From the NCBI GenBank assembly GCA_000471045.1, contig KI301992.1:2719452-2783451 (forward strand): a DNA stretch of 64,000 nucleotides, read 5' to 3'. Each line of letters opens with the position of its first letter. Positions within the stretch are counted from its first letter, which is position 1. Source of the stretch: an actinobacterium LLX17. GTDB lineage: Bacteria; Actinomycetota; Actinomycetes; Propionibacteriales; Nocardioidaceae. The notes under the pieces are model-generated. The model was not told the origin of the DNA. It ran no database searches and was given only the letters and a program-made list of their open reading frames with translations. Shown piece after piece: positions 1 through 11,312 of this stretch. The position numbers and the translations under genes are program-made.

Positions 1-535
1 CGACAGCATCGCCTCGAACGCCAGCCGCTTCACCACCGAGGGCACCGACCTCGAGGCGCCGCAGCTCGCCCAGTCGGGCATCGGGCAGTTCGAGGTCGCC
101 GCCACGCCACTGCAGATGGCGATGGTCGCCGCGGGCATCGCCAACGACGGGGTCGTCATGACGCCGTACGTCGTCGACCAGGTGCTCGCGCCCAACCTCT
201 CGGTGCTCGAGGAGAACGAGCCTGAGGAGTACGGACGGGCGCTCGACTCCGGCGACGCCGCCGCGCTGCGCCAGATGATGGTCAGCACCGTGCAGAGCGG
301 CACCGGCACCTCCGCCCGCATCCCCGACGTCGAGGTGGGCGGCAAGACCGGCACCGCCGAGCGCGGCAGCGGCCTGCCGAACCTGGCCTGGTTCGTCTCC
401 TACGCCACCGCCGGCGACCGCCAGGTCGCAGTGGCGGTCATGGTCGAGTCGGCCCAGGCCAACGACGACATCTCGGGCGGCCGTCTGGCCGGGCCCATCG
501 CCCGCGCCGTCATGGAGGCGGTCCTCGCCCCATGA
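1..535 (+). CDS. pbpA: Penicillin-binding protein PbpA, C-terminal part (5' end outside window)
   Basis: The last 177 residues of a class B transpeptidase are visible, open in frame from base 2. The KTGTAE box (K-T-G motif of the penicillin-binding fold) lies near bases 343-360, preceded by the usual ATPLQMAMVAAGIANDG helix of PbpA/FtsI-type enzymes. These periplasmic enzymes cross-link peptidoglycan. A Ser/Thr kinase with PASTA domains follows 103 bases downstream on the same strand, as in the pbpA-pknA-pknB locus of Mycobacterium, which supports PbpA rather than FtsI. The catalytic S-x-x-K and SxN motifs are outside the window. Confidence 0.9.
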   Translation, partial: DSIASNASRFTTEGTDLEAPQLAQSGIGQFEVAATPLQMAMVAAGIANDGVVMTPYVVDQVLAPNLSVLEENEPEEYGRALDSGDAAALRQMMVSTVQSGTGTSARIPDVEVGGKTGTAERGSGLPNLAWFVSYATAGDRQVAVAVMVESAQANDDISGGRLAGPIARAVMEAVLAP

Positions 536-638
536 CGCATGCCGTGACCCACGCATCGACCACCCTGGGTGCCGCGACGCGACGTCCCGTCCCGCACCCG
601 TGCCTCGTGACGCCCCGCACCTCTGGGAGAGTGACTTC

Positions 639-2351
<1,713 letters not shown>

Positions 2352-3122
2352 CTAGCCCTCGAACACCTCGGCGTGGCGCAGGTCGACCTGACCGTCCCAC
2401 GCCGGGGCGACGAGCTGGCGGACCGACTCGACCTCGAGCCCGAGCTCGAAGTCGCGCACGTACTCGCGGTACACCTCGACCTGGCTCGAGTCGTCGAGGG
2501 CGAGCTGCAGGGCGGTGGGCCCGCCGATCGCCTCGATCACGTAGGGCGGGGAGTACGGCACGCCGTCGAGCACGACCGTGCTGCCCACGCACTTGATGCC
2601 GGTGGTGGACACGAGCCGCTGGCCCTGCAAGGTGACGGCCGAGGCGCCGCCGGCCCACAGCGCGTTGACGAATCCCTGCAGGTCCTGCTGGTGCACCACC
2701 AGCACGTTCGGGTCGATGCCCTCGGCGTCGGACGACCGAGGCGCATCGGTGAGCGTGACTCGCAGGCCGGCGCCCCGCACCTCGGTGAGGCCGGCTGGCG
2801 CGGCTGCCTTCTCGACGGTGGCGAGCAGGTCGTCGAGCCCGGGGATCCCGACGGCGGCGGAGAGGTCGTCGATCTGATCCTGCAGTGACTGAGCCGTGGA
2901 GCGCTTGACCTCGACCTGTCGGGCGCGGTCCTGCAGCAGCGTCGCGATGTCGCCACCTGCGGGACGGATGTCCGATCCGCGCGACGTGACGGCACCGGAC
3001 ACGAAGACGTAGCCGGCCGTGGCCGTGACGACCAGTGCGCCCACGCGCCACAGCGTCGAACGGGACGCACCCGCTCGGCGCTGCGGCTGAGGGGCGTCAC
3101 CGCACCTGCCCGACTCGTCCAT
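2352..3122 (-). CDS. DUF881 family membrane-anchored protein
   Basis: 256 residues: short charged N-terminus, one transmembrane segment (about 27-45), then a coiled-coil-prone stretch (LLQDRARQVEVKRSTAQSLQDQIDDLSAAV) and the DUF881 core. Homologous to the Rv0012-type protein found at the same place between pknB and crgA in mycobacteria. Function is not established; the position suggests envelope or division work. A GAGGGGACGG ribosome site precedes the ATG. Transcribed divergently from crgA, with about 90 bases between the two starts. Confidence 0.85.
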   Translation of the reverse strand: MDESGRCGDAPQPQRRAGASRSTLWRVGALVVTATAGYVFVSGAVTSRGSDIRPAGGDIATLLQDRARQVEVKRSTAQSLQDQIDDLSAAVGIPGLDDLLATVEKAAAPAGLTEVRGAGLRVTLTDAPRSSDAEGIDPNVLVVHQQDLQGFVNALWAGGASAVTLQGQRLVSTTGIKCVGSTVVLDGVPYSPPYVIEAIGGPTALQLALDDSSQVEVYREYVRDFELGLEVESVRQLVAPAWDGQVDLRHAEVFEG

Positions 3123-3212
3123 GCCCGTCCCCTCGTGGTCTCCCGACGACCACTACGCTAGCGGAGGCATCAGCCGATGCCGAGATCATCGAACCTGCAG
3201 GTGAGGTGGCCC

Positions 3213-3662
3213 ATGGCCAAGTCCACGTCGTCCCCCGACCGCCGTCGCGGCGGTTGGAAGCACCCGGCCGCGATCGTCCTGGGTCTGCTGGGCGTCGGCT
3301 GGGGCCTGATGTGGCTGCTGCGCAAGACCGGGGGCGACCTCCCCGGCCCGAACGTGCCTGACGTCATCACCGACCTCGGCAACTGGAACTGGGGCATCGC
3401 CATCGCCGTCCTGCTCGCCGCGTCGTTCGTCGCGTCGTCCACGGCCCCCGAGCCCGAGCCCGGCCAGAGCCTCGGTTGGCGCTACGCGGCGCCGCTGATG
3501 ATCGGCTCGGCCGTCATCGGCCTGCTGTGGATCGTGACCTTCTACACGATCTCCAACACCGACGTGGAGCTGCCGGTCATCACCGACCTGGGCAACTGGA
3601 ACCTGGTGATCGGCATGGGCTTCATCGTGGCGGCGTTCGGCTTCGCCACCAAGTGGGAGTAG
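3213..3662 (+). CDS. crgA: CrgA-like cell division protein with a duplicated CrgA unit
   Basis: 149 residues starting at an ATG with a GGTGAGG ribosome site. The C-terminal 60 residues are a typical CrgA: a membrane helix, a loop ending in ITDLGNWN, then a second helix ending in ATKWE. CrgA is a small FtsZ/PBP-interacting inner-membrane protein, normally about 85-95 residues with two helices. Here an upstream unit repeats the pattern (helix, [10 protein letters not shown], helix), giving four predicted helices. The motif ITDLGNWN occurs twice, at about residues 52-59 and 126-133. Synteny (pknB, DUF881, crgA, ppiA) supports the identity. The first copy has lost the terminal W-K/R-W signature, so only the second looks fully canonical. 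Confidence 0.85.
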   Translation: MAKSTSSPDRRRGGWKHPAAIVLGLLGVGWGLMWLLRKTGGDLPGPNVPDVITDLGNWNWGIAIAVLLAASFVASSTAPEPEPGQSLGWRYAAPLMIGSAVIGLLWIVTFYTISNTDVELPVITDLGNWNLVIGMGFIVAAFGFATKWE

Positions 3663-3690
3663 CCAGTACCGGCGAATCACACCGGTGTCA

Positions 3691-3722
3691 TTCTCCACAG
3701 TGTGGATAACTCCTGTGGACAA
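3691..3722. promoter_or_regulatory. Cluster of three DnaA boxes between convergent genes
   Basis: Three 9-mers are packed into 32 bases: TTCTCCACA (3691-3699), TGTGGATAA (3701-3709, reverse of the perfect consensus TTATCCACA) and TGTGGACAA (3714-3722, reverse of the actinobacterial consensus TTGTCCACA). The cluster lies in the gap between the 3' ends of crgA and the rhomboid gene, so it is not an obvious promoter element. It is about 21.6 kb from the dnaA-dnaN origin. Confidence 0.7.
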
Positions 3723-3746
3723 CTCCTGCCCGAGGCTGGGGACGGC

Positions 3747-4595
3747 TCAGGTGAGCGACAGCGTGCGTACCACCACGACGGCCGCGGCGATGACGACCAG
3801 CAGCACGGTCGAGGCCACCATCGCCTGACCGCCCCGTCCGCGGGGAGCGAGGGCGAGGGCCCCTCCGACGAGCACGCCGGCGATGAAGCCGCCGAGGTGG
3901 CCCTGCCAGCTGATGCCGGCCTGCAGGCTCAGGAAGGCGTTGATCGCCAGCAGCACCACCAGGCTGCGCACGTCCTGGCCCGCCTTGAGCAAGGTGATGA
4001 GGGCGAAGCCGAACAGCGCGAAGACGGCCCCGGACGCACCGACCGTGGGCGTGTACGGGTCGGTCAACAGGTAGACCGCGGCGCTCGAGAAGACGGCGGC
4101 GACGAGGTAGAACGCCACGAACCGCGTCGTGCCGAGCAGGTTCTCGGCGTACGCGCCGAACAGGAACAGCGCGAACATGTTGAACAGCAGGTGGAACAGG
4201 TTGGCGTGCAGGAACGCCGAGCTGACCAGGCGCCAGTACTCGCCGCCCACCAGGCCGTCGACCAGCGTGCCGTCGTAGACGACCCGCTCGGCGATCATCG
4301 CGCCGTAGACGGTGAGCCGGTCCAGGTTGAGCGGACCAGTCAGCACGTAGACCACGACGTTGAGGCCGATCAGCACCCGCGTGGCTGCGCCGTCGATGCG
4401 CGGGATGGCTCCACCGCCGATCGTGCGCGGCTGCCTCACCGCCTTGCTCCCGGCGGCGAGGCAGTCAGGGCACTGGAAGCCGACCGCTGCGTCGCGCATG
4501 CACTCGGGGCAGATCAGCCGTTCGCACCGCTGGCAGCTGATGTACGCCTCACGCTCCGGGTGCCGATGACACCGCGAGGCAGCCGGATCGTTCAC
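3747..4595 (-). CDS. Rhomboid family intramembrane serine protease with N-terminal zinc-binding region
   Basis: 282 residues. The N-terminus is a B-box-like zinc module with C9, H10/H12, C21, C24, C29, C32, C42 and C45. Six or so membrane helices follow, with the rhomboid catalytic Ser188 in GASGAVF and His233 in GHLGGFIAG, plus the HLLFNM helix. Rhomboids cleave transmembrane substrates within the membrane. The GTG start overlaps the ppiA stop by four bases (GTGA), implying translational coupling. Rhomboid genes next to ppiA/crgA are common in actinobacteria. Confidence 0.9.
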   Translation of the reverse strand: MNDPAASRCHRHPEREAYISCQRCERLICPECMRDAAVGFQCPDCLAAGSKAVRQPRTIGGGAIPRIDGAATRVLIGLNVVVYVLTGPLNLDRLTVYGAMIAERVVYDGTLVDGLVGGEYWRLVSSAFLHANLFHLLFNMFALFLFGAYAENLLGTTRFVAFYLVAAVFSSAAVYLLTDPYTPTVGASGAVFALFGFALITLLKAGQDVRSLVVLLAINAFLSLQAGISWQGHLGGFIAGVLVGGALALAPRGRGGQAMVASTVLLVVIAAAVVVVRTLSLT

Positions 4596-5116
4596 GACCG
4601 GTTGATGGTCACCTTCTCGATCGTCACGGGCTCGAGCGGACGGTCGAAGCCGTCGGTCGGGACCTGTGCGATCGCGTCGACGACGGCGCGACCGGCCTCG
4701 TCGGTGACCTCACCGAAGATGGTGTGCTTGCGGTTCAGCCACGGCGTCGGGATGACGGTGACGAAGAACTGCGAGCCGTTGGTGCCGGGTCCCGCGTTCG
4801 CCATGGCCAGCAGGTACGGGCGGTCGAACTGCAGGTCGGGGTGGAACTCGTCGCCGAACTTGTAGCCGGGGCCGCCGGTGCCGGTGCCCAGCGGGCAGCC
4901 GCCCTGCAGCATGAAGTCGCTGATGACCCGGTGGAACGTCAGACCGTCGTAGAACGGAGCGGTGCTGACCGAGCCCGTCTCGGGGTCGATCCACTCCTTG
5001 GTGCCCTCGGTGAGTCCGACGAAGTTCGCGACCGTGGCGGGCGCGTGGTTCTCGAAGAGCTCAAGGGTGATGTCGCCCTGCGAGGTGTGCAGGGTCGCGG
5101 TCAGGTTCGCTGCCAC
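4592..5116 (-). CDS. ppiA: Peptidyl-prolyl cis-trans isomerase, cyclophilin type
   Basis: 174 residues from a GTG with GGAGAGGAAC about 6 bases upstream; a longer in-frame extension exists but lacks a better ribosome site. Cyclophilin motifs are clear: FHRVISDFMLQGGCPLGTG, GPGTNGSQFFVT and the HTIFGEV stretch. No signal peptide, so probably cytoplasmic. It catalyses proline isomerisation during folding. Same location as Rv0009 ppiA of M. tuberculosis. Its stop codon overlaps the start of the rhomboid gene. Confidence 0.93.
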   Translation of the reverse strand: MAANLTATLHTSQGDITLELFENHAPATVANFVGLTEGTKEWIDPETGSVSTAPFYDGLTFHRVISDFMLQGGCPLGTGTGGPGYKFGDEFHPDLQFDRPYLLAMANAGPGTNGSQFFVTVIPTPWLNRKHTIFGEVTDEAGRAVVDAIAQVPTDGFDRPLEPVTIEKVTINRS

Positions 5117-5262
5117 GGTGTTCCTCTCCGGGGGAAGGCGGGTCTCTTCCATCCTCCCATGGCCGGACAATCCCGACCGGGCGGGCGCGCCCGGTGGACC
5201 GGTCCCATCCCCGAGACGGTGCACACGTCGCTTCACGTGCTGCTGGGCAGGTCGCCCGCACC

Positions 5263-5276
5263 GTGACCGGGGTCAC
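5263..5276. promoter_or_regulatory. Palindrome GTGACC-GG-GGTCAC, possible operator
   Basis: A perfect 6+2+6 inverted repeat in the 204-base gap between the divergent ppiA and the small membrane ORF/crotonase pair, about 45 bases before the small ORF. It could be a repressor site; no regulator gene is adjacent. The rest of this gap shows no clear feature. Confidence 0.3.
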
Positions 5277-5320
5277 CCCGAGAGTCCTGCGCCTCGGTGC
5301 CCCGTCGGTAGGTTGACCTC

Positions 5321-5446
5321 ATGAGCACACCCCGCCCGCGACGCAGGGTCCTCGTGGTCCTGCTGCTCGCCGCCCTCGTTGCTGTCGTCCTGCGCAGCGC
5401 CACCGCCGACCGCGGTGGCGTCTACGACCCGGAGGCCCGCGCGTGA
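5321..5446 (+). CDS. Predicted 41-residue single-pass membrane peptide
   Basis: ATG to TGA open frame encoding a basic N-terminus (STPRPRRR), one hydrophobic helix of about 16-18 residues (VLVVLLLAALVAVVL) and a short polar tail (ADRGGVYDPEARA). Its stop overlaps the GTG start of the following enoyl-CoA hydratase by four bases (GTGA), typical of real coupled genes. Homology is not recognised and no strong ribosome site is seen, so expression is uncertain; it may be leaderless. Confidence 0.5.
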   Translation: MSTPRPRRRVLVVLLLAALVAVVLRSATADRGGVYDPEARA

Positions 5447-6216
5447 GCGTGCGGGTCGAGCGCGCCGACGACGTCGCGACGCTCGTCTTCGGCGACGGTG
5501 CCCTCAACCTCTACTCGCTGGAGCTGCACGACGCCTTCGACACCGCGCTCGACGAGGTCGAGGCCGACCTGCCGCGAGTCCTCGTCGTGCGGGCGGAGGG
5601 CAAGCTGGTCTCGGGCGGCGTCGACGTGTCGCAGTTCCACGCGCGCAAGACCAAGAGCGACACCAAGGACCTGTACGACCGGATGCTCGAGCTGCCCGAC
5701 CGTTTTGCGGCGCTCCCGATCCCCACGATCTTCGTGTCCCACGCGCTCACGCTGACCTGGGCGCTCGAGGTGGCCCTGGCGTGCGACCTGCTGGTCGCCA
5801 CCCCGCGGGCGAAGTTCGGTCTCGTCGAGCGCGTCATCGGCCTGACCCCGACGATGGGCGGCACCCAGCGGCTCGCCTCACGCGCCGGGGTCGCTCGCGC
5901 CAAGGAGGTCGTGCTGACCGGTGACCTCTTCGGCGCCGAGACGTTTGAGCGCTGGAACGTCGTCAACCGCGTCGTGGCCGAGGACGAGCTCGACCAGGCC
6001 GTGACCGAGCTGGCACGACACCTCGCGGTGGGGCCGACGAAGGCCTTCGGTGCGGCGAAGCAGATCCTGCGGCACTACGAGTCCGGCGGCGTCGCCGAGT
6101 CGCTCGAGCACACCACGACCATCGCCTCGGAGCTGTTCGACACCGAGGACCTCCAGCACGGCATGGAGTCGTTCCTGGAGAACGGCCCCGGCAAGGCCAC
6201 CTTCCGCGGCCGCTGA
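5443..6216 (+). CDS. Enoyl-CoA hydratase/isomerase family protein
   Basis: 257-residue crotonase-fold protein. The acyl-CoA loop SGGVDVSQF, the ALACDLLVATPRAKFGL strand-helix and the PTMGGTQRL motif are present, with Glu in ALEVALACD and LVERVIG aligning to the two catalytic acids of hydratases. The usual GGG of the oxyanion-hole loop (GGGCELA) is replaced by LTWALEVA, so activity may differ from classical hydration. Start is GTG overlapping the upstream small ORF. The substrate cannot be deduced from context. Confidence 0.85.
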   Translation: MSVRVERADDVATLVFGDGALNLYSLELHDAFDTALDEVEADLPRVLVVRAEGKLVSGGVDVSQFHARKTKSDTKDLYDRMLELPDRFAALPIPTIFVSHALTLTWALEVALACDLLVATPRAKFGLVERVIGLTPTMGGTQRLASRAGVARAKEVVLTGDLFGAETFERWNVVNRVVAEDELDQAVTELARHLAVGPTKAFGAAKQILRHYESGGVAESLEHTTTIASELFDTEDLQHGMESFLENGPGKATFRGR

Positions 6217-6217
6217 C

Positions 6218-6565
6218 TCAGACGGGACGGTGGGCGGCGCGCGTCGCGCGTCGCTCGGCCCAGAAGCTGACGAGCGGGACGGTGGCGAGCAGCATCGTCG
6301 AGATGGTCATGCTGGGGCGCCACCGGTAGCGGCTGGCCATCACGGCGATCAGGATCAGCAGGATCATGAACAGCAGGCCGTGCACCTGGTCGATCGTGAA
6401 GATGAGGTCCTCGTTGAGGTTCCACCACGACGTGGGCTCGGTGACGCGCTGGGCGACGGCCGCCACGATGACGAAGATCAGGTTGAACCCCAGCACGGTG
6501 GCGAGCACCTGGTAGGCGCGCAGGAGACCGGACGTCTCGGTGGCCGGGGCAGCGGGTTCACTCAC
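6218..6565 (-). CDS. DUF3817 domain membrane protein
   Basis: 115 residues with three predicted membrane helices and the DUF3817 pattern LLRAYQVLATVLGFNLI ... VHGLLFMILLI. Function unknown; common in actinobacteria. Its ATG overlaps the stop of the upstream SURF1 gene by four bases, so the two are co-translated. Confidence 0.85.
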   Translation of the reverse strand: MSEPAAPATETSGLLRAYQVLATVLGFNLIFVIVAAVAQRVTEPTSWWNLNEDLIFTIDQVHGLLFMILLILIAVMASRYRWRPSMTISTMLLATVPLVSFWAERRATRAAHRPV

Positions 6566-7347
6566 GGGCTCAGGCTAGCGACCGGTTCCGCGTCGCTCGG
6601 AGCCCGCTCCTGCTCGCGCGCCTGGATGTCCTCGACCTGCTCGCGGCAGATGCGCCACCACATGAACGCCGCGAACGCGCCGAAGACCCACCATTGCAGC
6701 GAGTAGGCCAGGTTGCGCAACCCGACGGTCCACGACACGTCGGGGTCGGGGGTCACGGCCAGCGGCAGTCCGGCCGCGACCGCGGGCGTCGTGCTGATGC
6801 CGAAGCCGGGGAACAGCTGGTACGGCAGCTCGTTGACGAGCGTCGGGACGCGCACGGTGTCGATGACCCGGTCGGCGTCGAGGCCGGCCGAGGAGCCCTC
6901 GCCGGGCTCCAGCACGACGTCGAGCTCGACCTCGCCGGCCGGCACCGCAGGTGGTTCGCCGGCCTCGGGCGAGAACCCGCGGACCACAAGGAGCGCATCG
7001 TCGCCGGAGAGCTCGAGCGGCGCGAGCAGCCAGAACCCGTCCTGCCCGTCCTGGGTGCGGCCCGAGACCCAGACCTGCTCGGACGCGGGACCGAACGTGC
7101 CGGTCACGCTGACCGGCCGATGGTTCAGCGTCGCGTCGAACGGATCGCCCGGCGACCACACCTCGGCCAGCGGCACGGTGGGGACGTCCTGACGATCGGC
7201 CCGCTCGTGCTCCTGGCGGGCGTCGTAGGCACCCAGCTGCCACAGGCCGCCGGCGAGACAGGCCGCCAGCGCCACGACCGCCAGCACGTGCAGCCCGAGC
7301 AGCGACGGTCGGAACCAGAGCCGCAGGGTGCTCGATCGGGCGTTCAC
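6562..7347 (-). CDS. SURF1 family cytochrome oxidase assembly protein
   Basis: 261 residues with an N-terminal membrane helix (about 13-33), a periplasmic domain with [14 protein letters not shown] and LLVVRGF motifs, and a C-terminal helix ([16 protein letters not shown]). SURF1 proteins assist heme a handling and assembly of aa3-type cytochrome oxidase. Start overlaps the glyA stop (ATGA), and its own stop overlaps DUF3817, giving a tight glyA-SURF1-DUF3817 operon. Confidence 0.9.
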   Translation of the reverse strand: MNARSSTLRLWFRPSLLGLHVLAVVALAACLAGGLWQLGAYDARQEHERADRQDVPTVPLAEVWSPGDPFDATLNHRPVSVTGTFGPASEQVWVSGRTQDGQDGFWLLAPLELSGDDALLVVRGFSPEAGEPPAVPAGEVELDVVLEPGEGSSAGLDADRVIDTVRVPTLVNELPYQLFPGFGISTTPAVAAGLPLAVTPDPDVSWTVGLRNLAYSLQWWVFGAFAAFMWWRICREQVEDIQAREQERAPSDAEPVASLSP

Positions 7348-8639
7348 GCCGGGTGGCCGCGGTGCACGGTCAGGCCGTGCGTGGGCAGGTCGGGGTACAG
7401 CGGGAAGCGCTCGGCCAGCACCGCGGTGCGCTTGCGCAGCGACTCGAGGTCGGCGTCGGGCTTGAGGGCCTCGGCGATGACGTCGGCGACCTCGGTGAAC
7501 TCCTCGGCGCCGAAGCCGCGGGTGGCCAGCGCCGGCGTGCCGATGCGCAGGCCCGAGGTGACCTTGGGCGGACGCGGGTCGTTGGGGACCGCGTTGCGGT
7601 TGACCGTGATGCCCACCTCGTGGAGGCGATCCTCGGCCTGCTGGCCGTCGAAGGTGCTGTTGCGGAGGTCGACGAGCACGAGGTGCACGTCAGTGCCGCC
7701 GCTCAGCACCGAGACGCCGGCCTCGGAGACGTCGGACGCGCCGAGCCGCTCGGCGACCAGGCGGGCGCCCTCGAGCGTGCGCTCCTGGCGCTCGCGGAAG
7801 CCGGGCTCGAGCGCCATCTTGAAGGCGACGGCCTTGGCGGCGATGACGTGCTCGAGCGGACCGCCCTGCTGGCCGGGGAAGACCGCGGACTGCAGCTTCT
7901 TCGGCACGTCAGGATCGTTGGACAGGATCGCTCCGCCCCGCGGACCGCCGAGGGTCTTGTGGGTCGTGGTGGAGACGACGTGCGCGTGCGGCAGCGGGCT
8001 GGGGTGCAGACCACTGGCGACGAGTCCGGCGAAGTGCGCCATGTCGACCCACAGGTAGGCACCGACCTCGTCGGCGATCGCCCGGAAAGCCGCGAAGTCG
8101 AGCTGGCGGGGGTACGCGGACCAGCCGGCAATGATGACCTTCGGGGAGCTCTCGCGGGCCAGGCGGGCGACCTCGTCCATGTCGACCATGCCGGCCTCGT
8201 CGACGTGGTACGCCACCACGTTGTAGAGACGGCCGGAGAAGTTGATCTTCATGCCGTGGGTCAGGTGCCCGCCGTTGGCGAGGTCGAGACCCAGGATCGT
8301 GTCGCCGGGACGGGCGATGGCGTGCAGCACGGCGGCGTTGGCCGTGGCGCCCGAGTGGGGCTGCACGTTGGCGTAGTCGGCGCCGAAGAGCTGCTTGAGG
8401 CGGTCGATCGCGATCTGCTCGATCGTGTCGACGACCTCGCAACCGCCGTAGTAGCGGGCGCCGGGGTAGCCCTCGGCGTACTTGTTGGTCAGGACGCTGC
8501 CCTGCGCCTCGAGCGCGGCGACGGGGGCGAAGTTCTCGGACGCGATCATCTCGAGGGTGCCCTGCTGGCGGCGCAGCTCGTCATCGACCAGCGCGGCGAT
8601 CTCGGGGTCGGCCTCGGCGAGGCGTGCGTTGTGATCCAT
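7344..8639 (-). CDS. glyA: Serine hydroxymethyltransferase
   Basis: 431 residues. PLP enzyme interconverting serine and glycine with tetrahydrofolate as one-carbon acceptor, in the cytoplasm. Visible: [44 protein letters not shown] and the PLP-lysine motif [12 protein letters not shown]. Length is normal. Upstream (on the minus strand) TACCCT sits only about 10 bases before the ATG and no ribosome site is evident, so the transcript may be leaderless or nearly so. Confidence 0.96.
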   Translation of the reverse strand: MDHNARLAEADPEIAALVDDELRRQQGTLEMIASENFAPVAALEAQGSVLTNKYAEGYPGARYYGGCEVVDTIEQIAIDRLKQLFGADYANVQPHSGATANAAVLHAIARPGDTILGLDLANGGHLTHGMKINFSGRLYNVVAYHVDEAGMVDMDEVARLARESSPKVIIAGWSAYPRQLDFAAFRAIADEVGAYLWVDMAHFAGLVASGLHPSPLPHAHVVSTTTHKTLGGPRGGAILSNDPDVPKKLQSAVFPGQQGGPLEHVIAAKAVAFKMALEPGFRERQERTLEGARLVAERLGASDVSEAGVSVLSGGTDVHLVLVDLRNSTFDGQQAEDRLHEVGITVNRNAVPNDPRPPKVTSGLRIGTPALATRGFGAEEFTEVADVIAEALKPDADLESLRKRTAVLAERFPLYPDLPTHGLTVHRGHPA

Positions 8640-8710
8640 GGCCCTAGGGTATCGGGCCGTGCCGGGTCACCGAACCGACGCGCTTTCAGGGGCTCCGGTC
8701 GGTCGCCGCC

Positions 8711-9352
8711 CTACTGGTGGCGGGCGTTGGCCGACAGCACGGCGGCCTGGGTGCGACGCTCGAGACCCAGCTTGGCCAGCAGCTGCGAGACGTAGTTCTT
8801 GACCGTCTTCTCGGCCAGTCCCATGGCCTCGGCGATCTGCCGGTTGGTCATGCCCTCGCCGATGTGGTCGAGGAGGCGGCGCTCCTGGGCCGTGAGTCGC
8901 GCGAGGGGGTCGCCGGCGGTGCCCAGGCGGATGCGCTCGAGGACTCGCTGCGTCACGGCCGGATCGAGCAGCGACAAGCCCTGCGCCACGCGGCGAACGG
9001 CGTCGACGAGCTCGTTGCCACGCACCTGCTTGAGCACGTAGCCCGAGGCGCCCGCGAGGATCGCCGAGAACAGCGCCTCGTCGTCGTCGTAGGAGGTGAG
9101 GATCAGCACCCGCACCTCGGGGTTGGCCGAGCGCACCTCGCGACACACGTCGATGCCGGAACCGTCGGGGAGGCGCCCGTCGAGCACGGCCACGTCAGGC
9201 TTCAGCTCGGCGATGGCCGGCACCGCTGCGGCCACCGTGCCGGCGTCGCCGACGACCTCGATCCCGCCGGCGCCCTCCAGCAGTCCACGGAGTCCGTGGC
9301 GCACGACCTCGTGGTCATCGAGCAGGAAGACGCGGACCACGGAGTCAGTCAT
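8711..9352 (-). CDS. NarL/FixJ-family response regulator, DosR/DevR-like
   Basis: 213 residues. Receiver domain with acidic pair D12/D13, phospho-acceptor D58 (VLDGRLPDG) and Lys108 (GYVLK); C-terminal LuxR-type helix-turn-helix with [20 protein letters not shown] and [17 protein letters not shown]. The stretches [21 protein letters not shown] and LERRTQAAV are close to mycobacterial DosR (DevR), the hypoxia/NO dormancy regulator. No histidine kinase gene lies next to it, so it is an orphan here. The ATG at 9352 is the best fit to the family; a longer in-frame extension is unlikely. Confidence 0.88.
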   Translation of the reverse strand: MTDSVVRVFLLDDHEVVRHGLRGLLEGAGGIEVVGDAGTVAAAVPAIAELKPDVAVLDGRLPDGSGIDVCREVRSANPEVRVLILTSYDDDEALFSAILAGASGYVLKQVRGNELVDAVRRVAQGLSLLDPAVTQRVLERIRLGTAGDPLARLTAQERRLLDHIGEGMTNRQIAEAMGLAEKTVKNYVSQLLAKLGLERRTQAAVLSANARHQ

Positions 9353-9439
9353 GGACCCATCGTGACGGGTGGGAGGGTCCACGGACCCGCGCATCGTGGA
9401 AAATGGCCCTCCGGCCCGGACGTGGCAGGATGGTCGACC

Positions 9440-11310
<1,871 letters not shown>

Positions 11311-11312
11311 GG

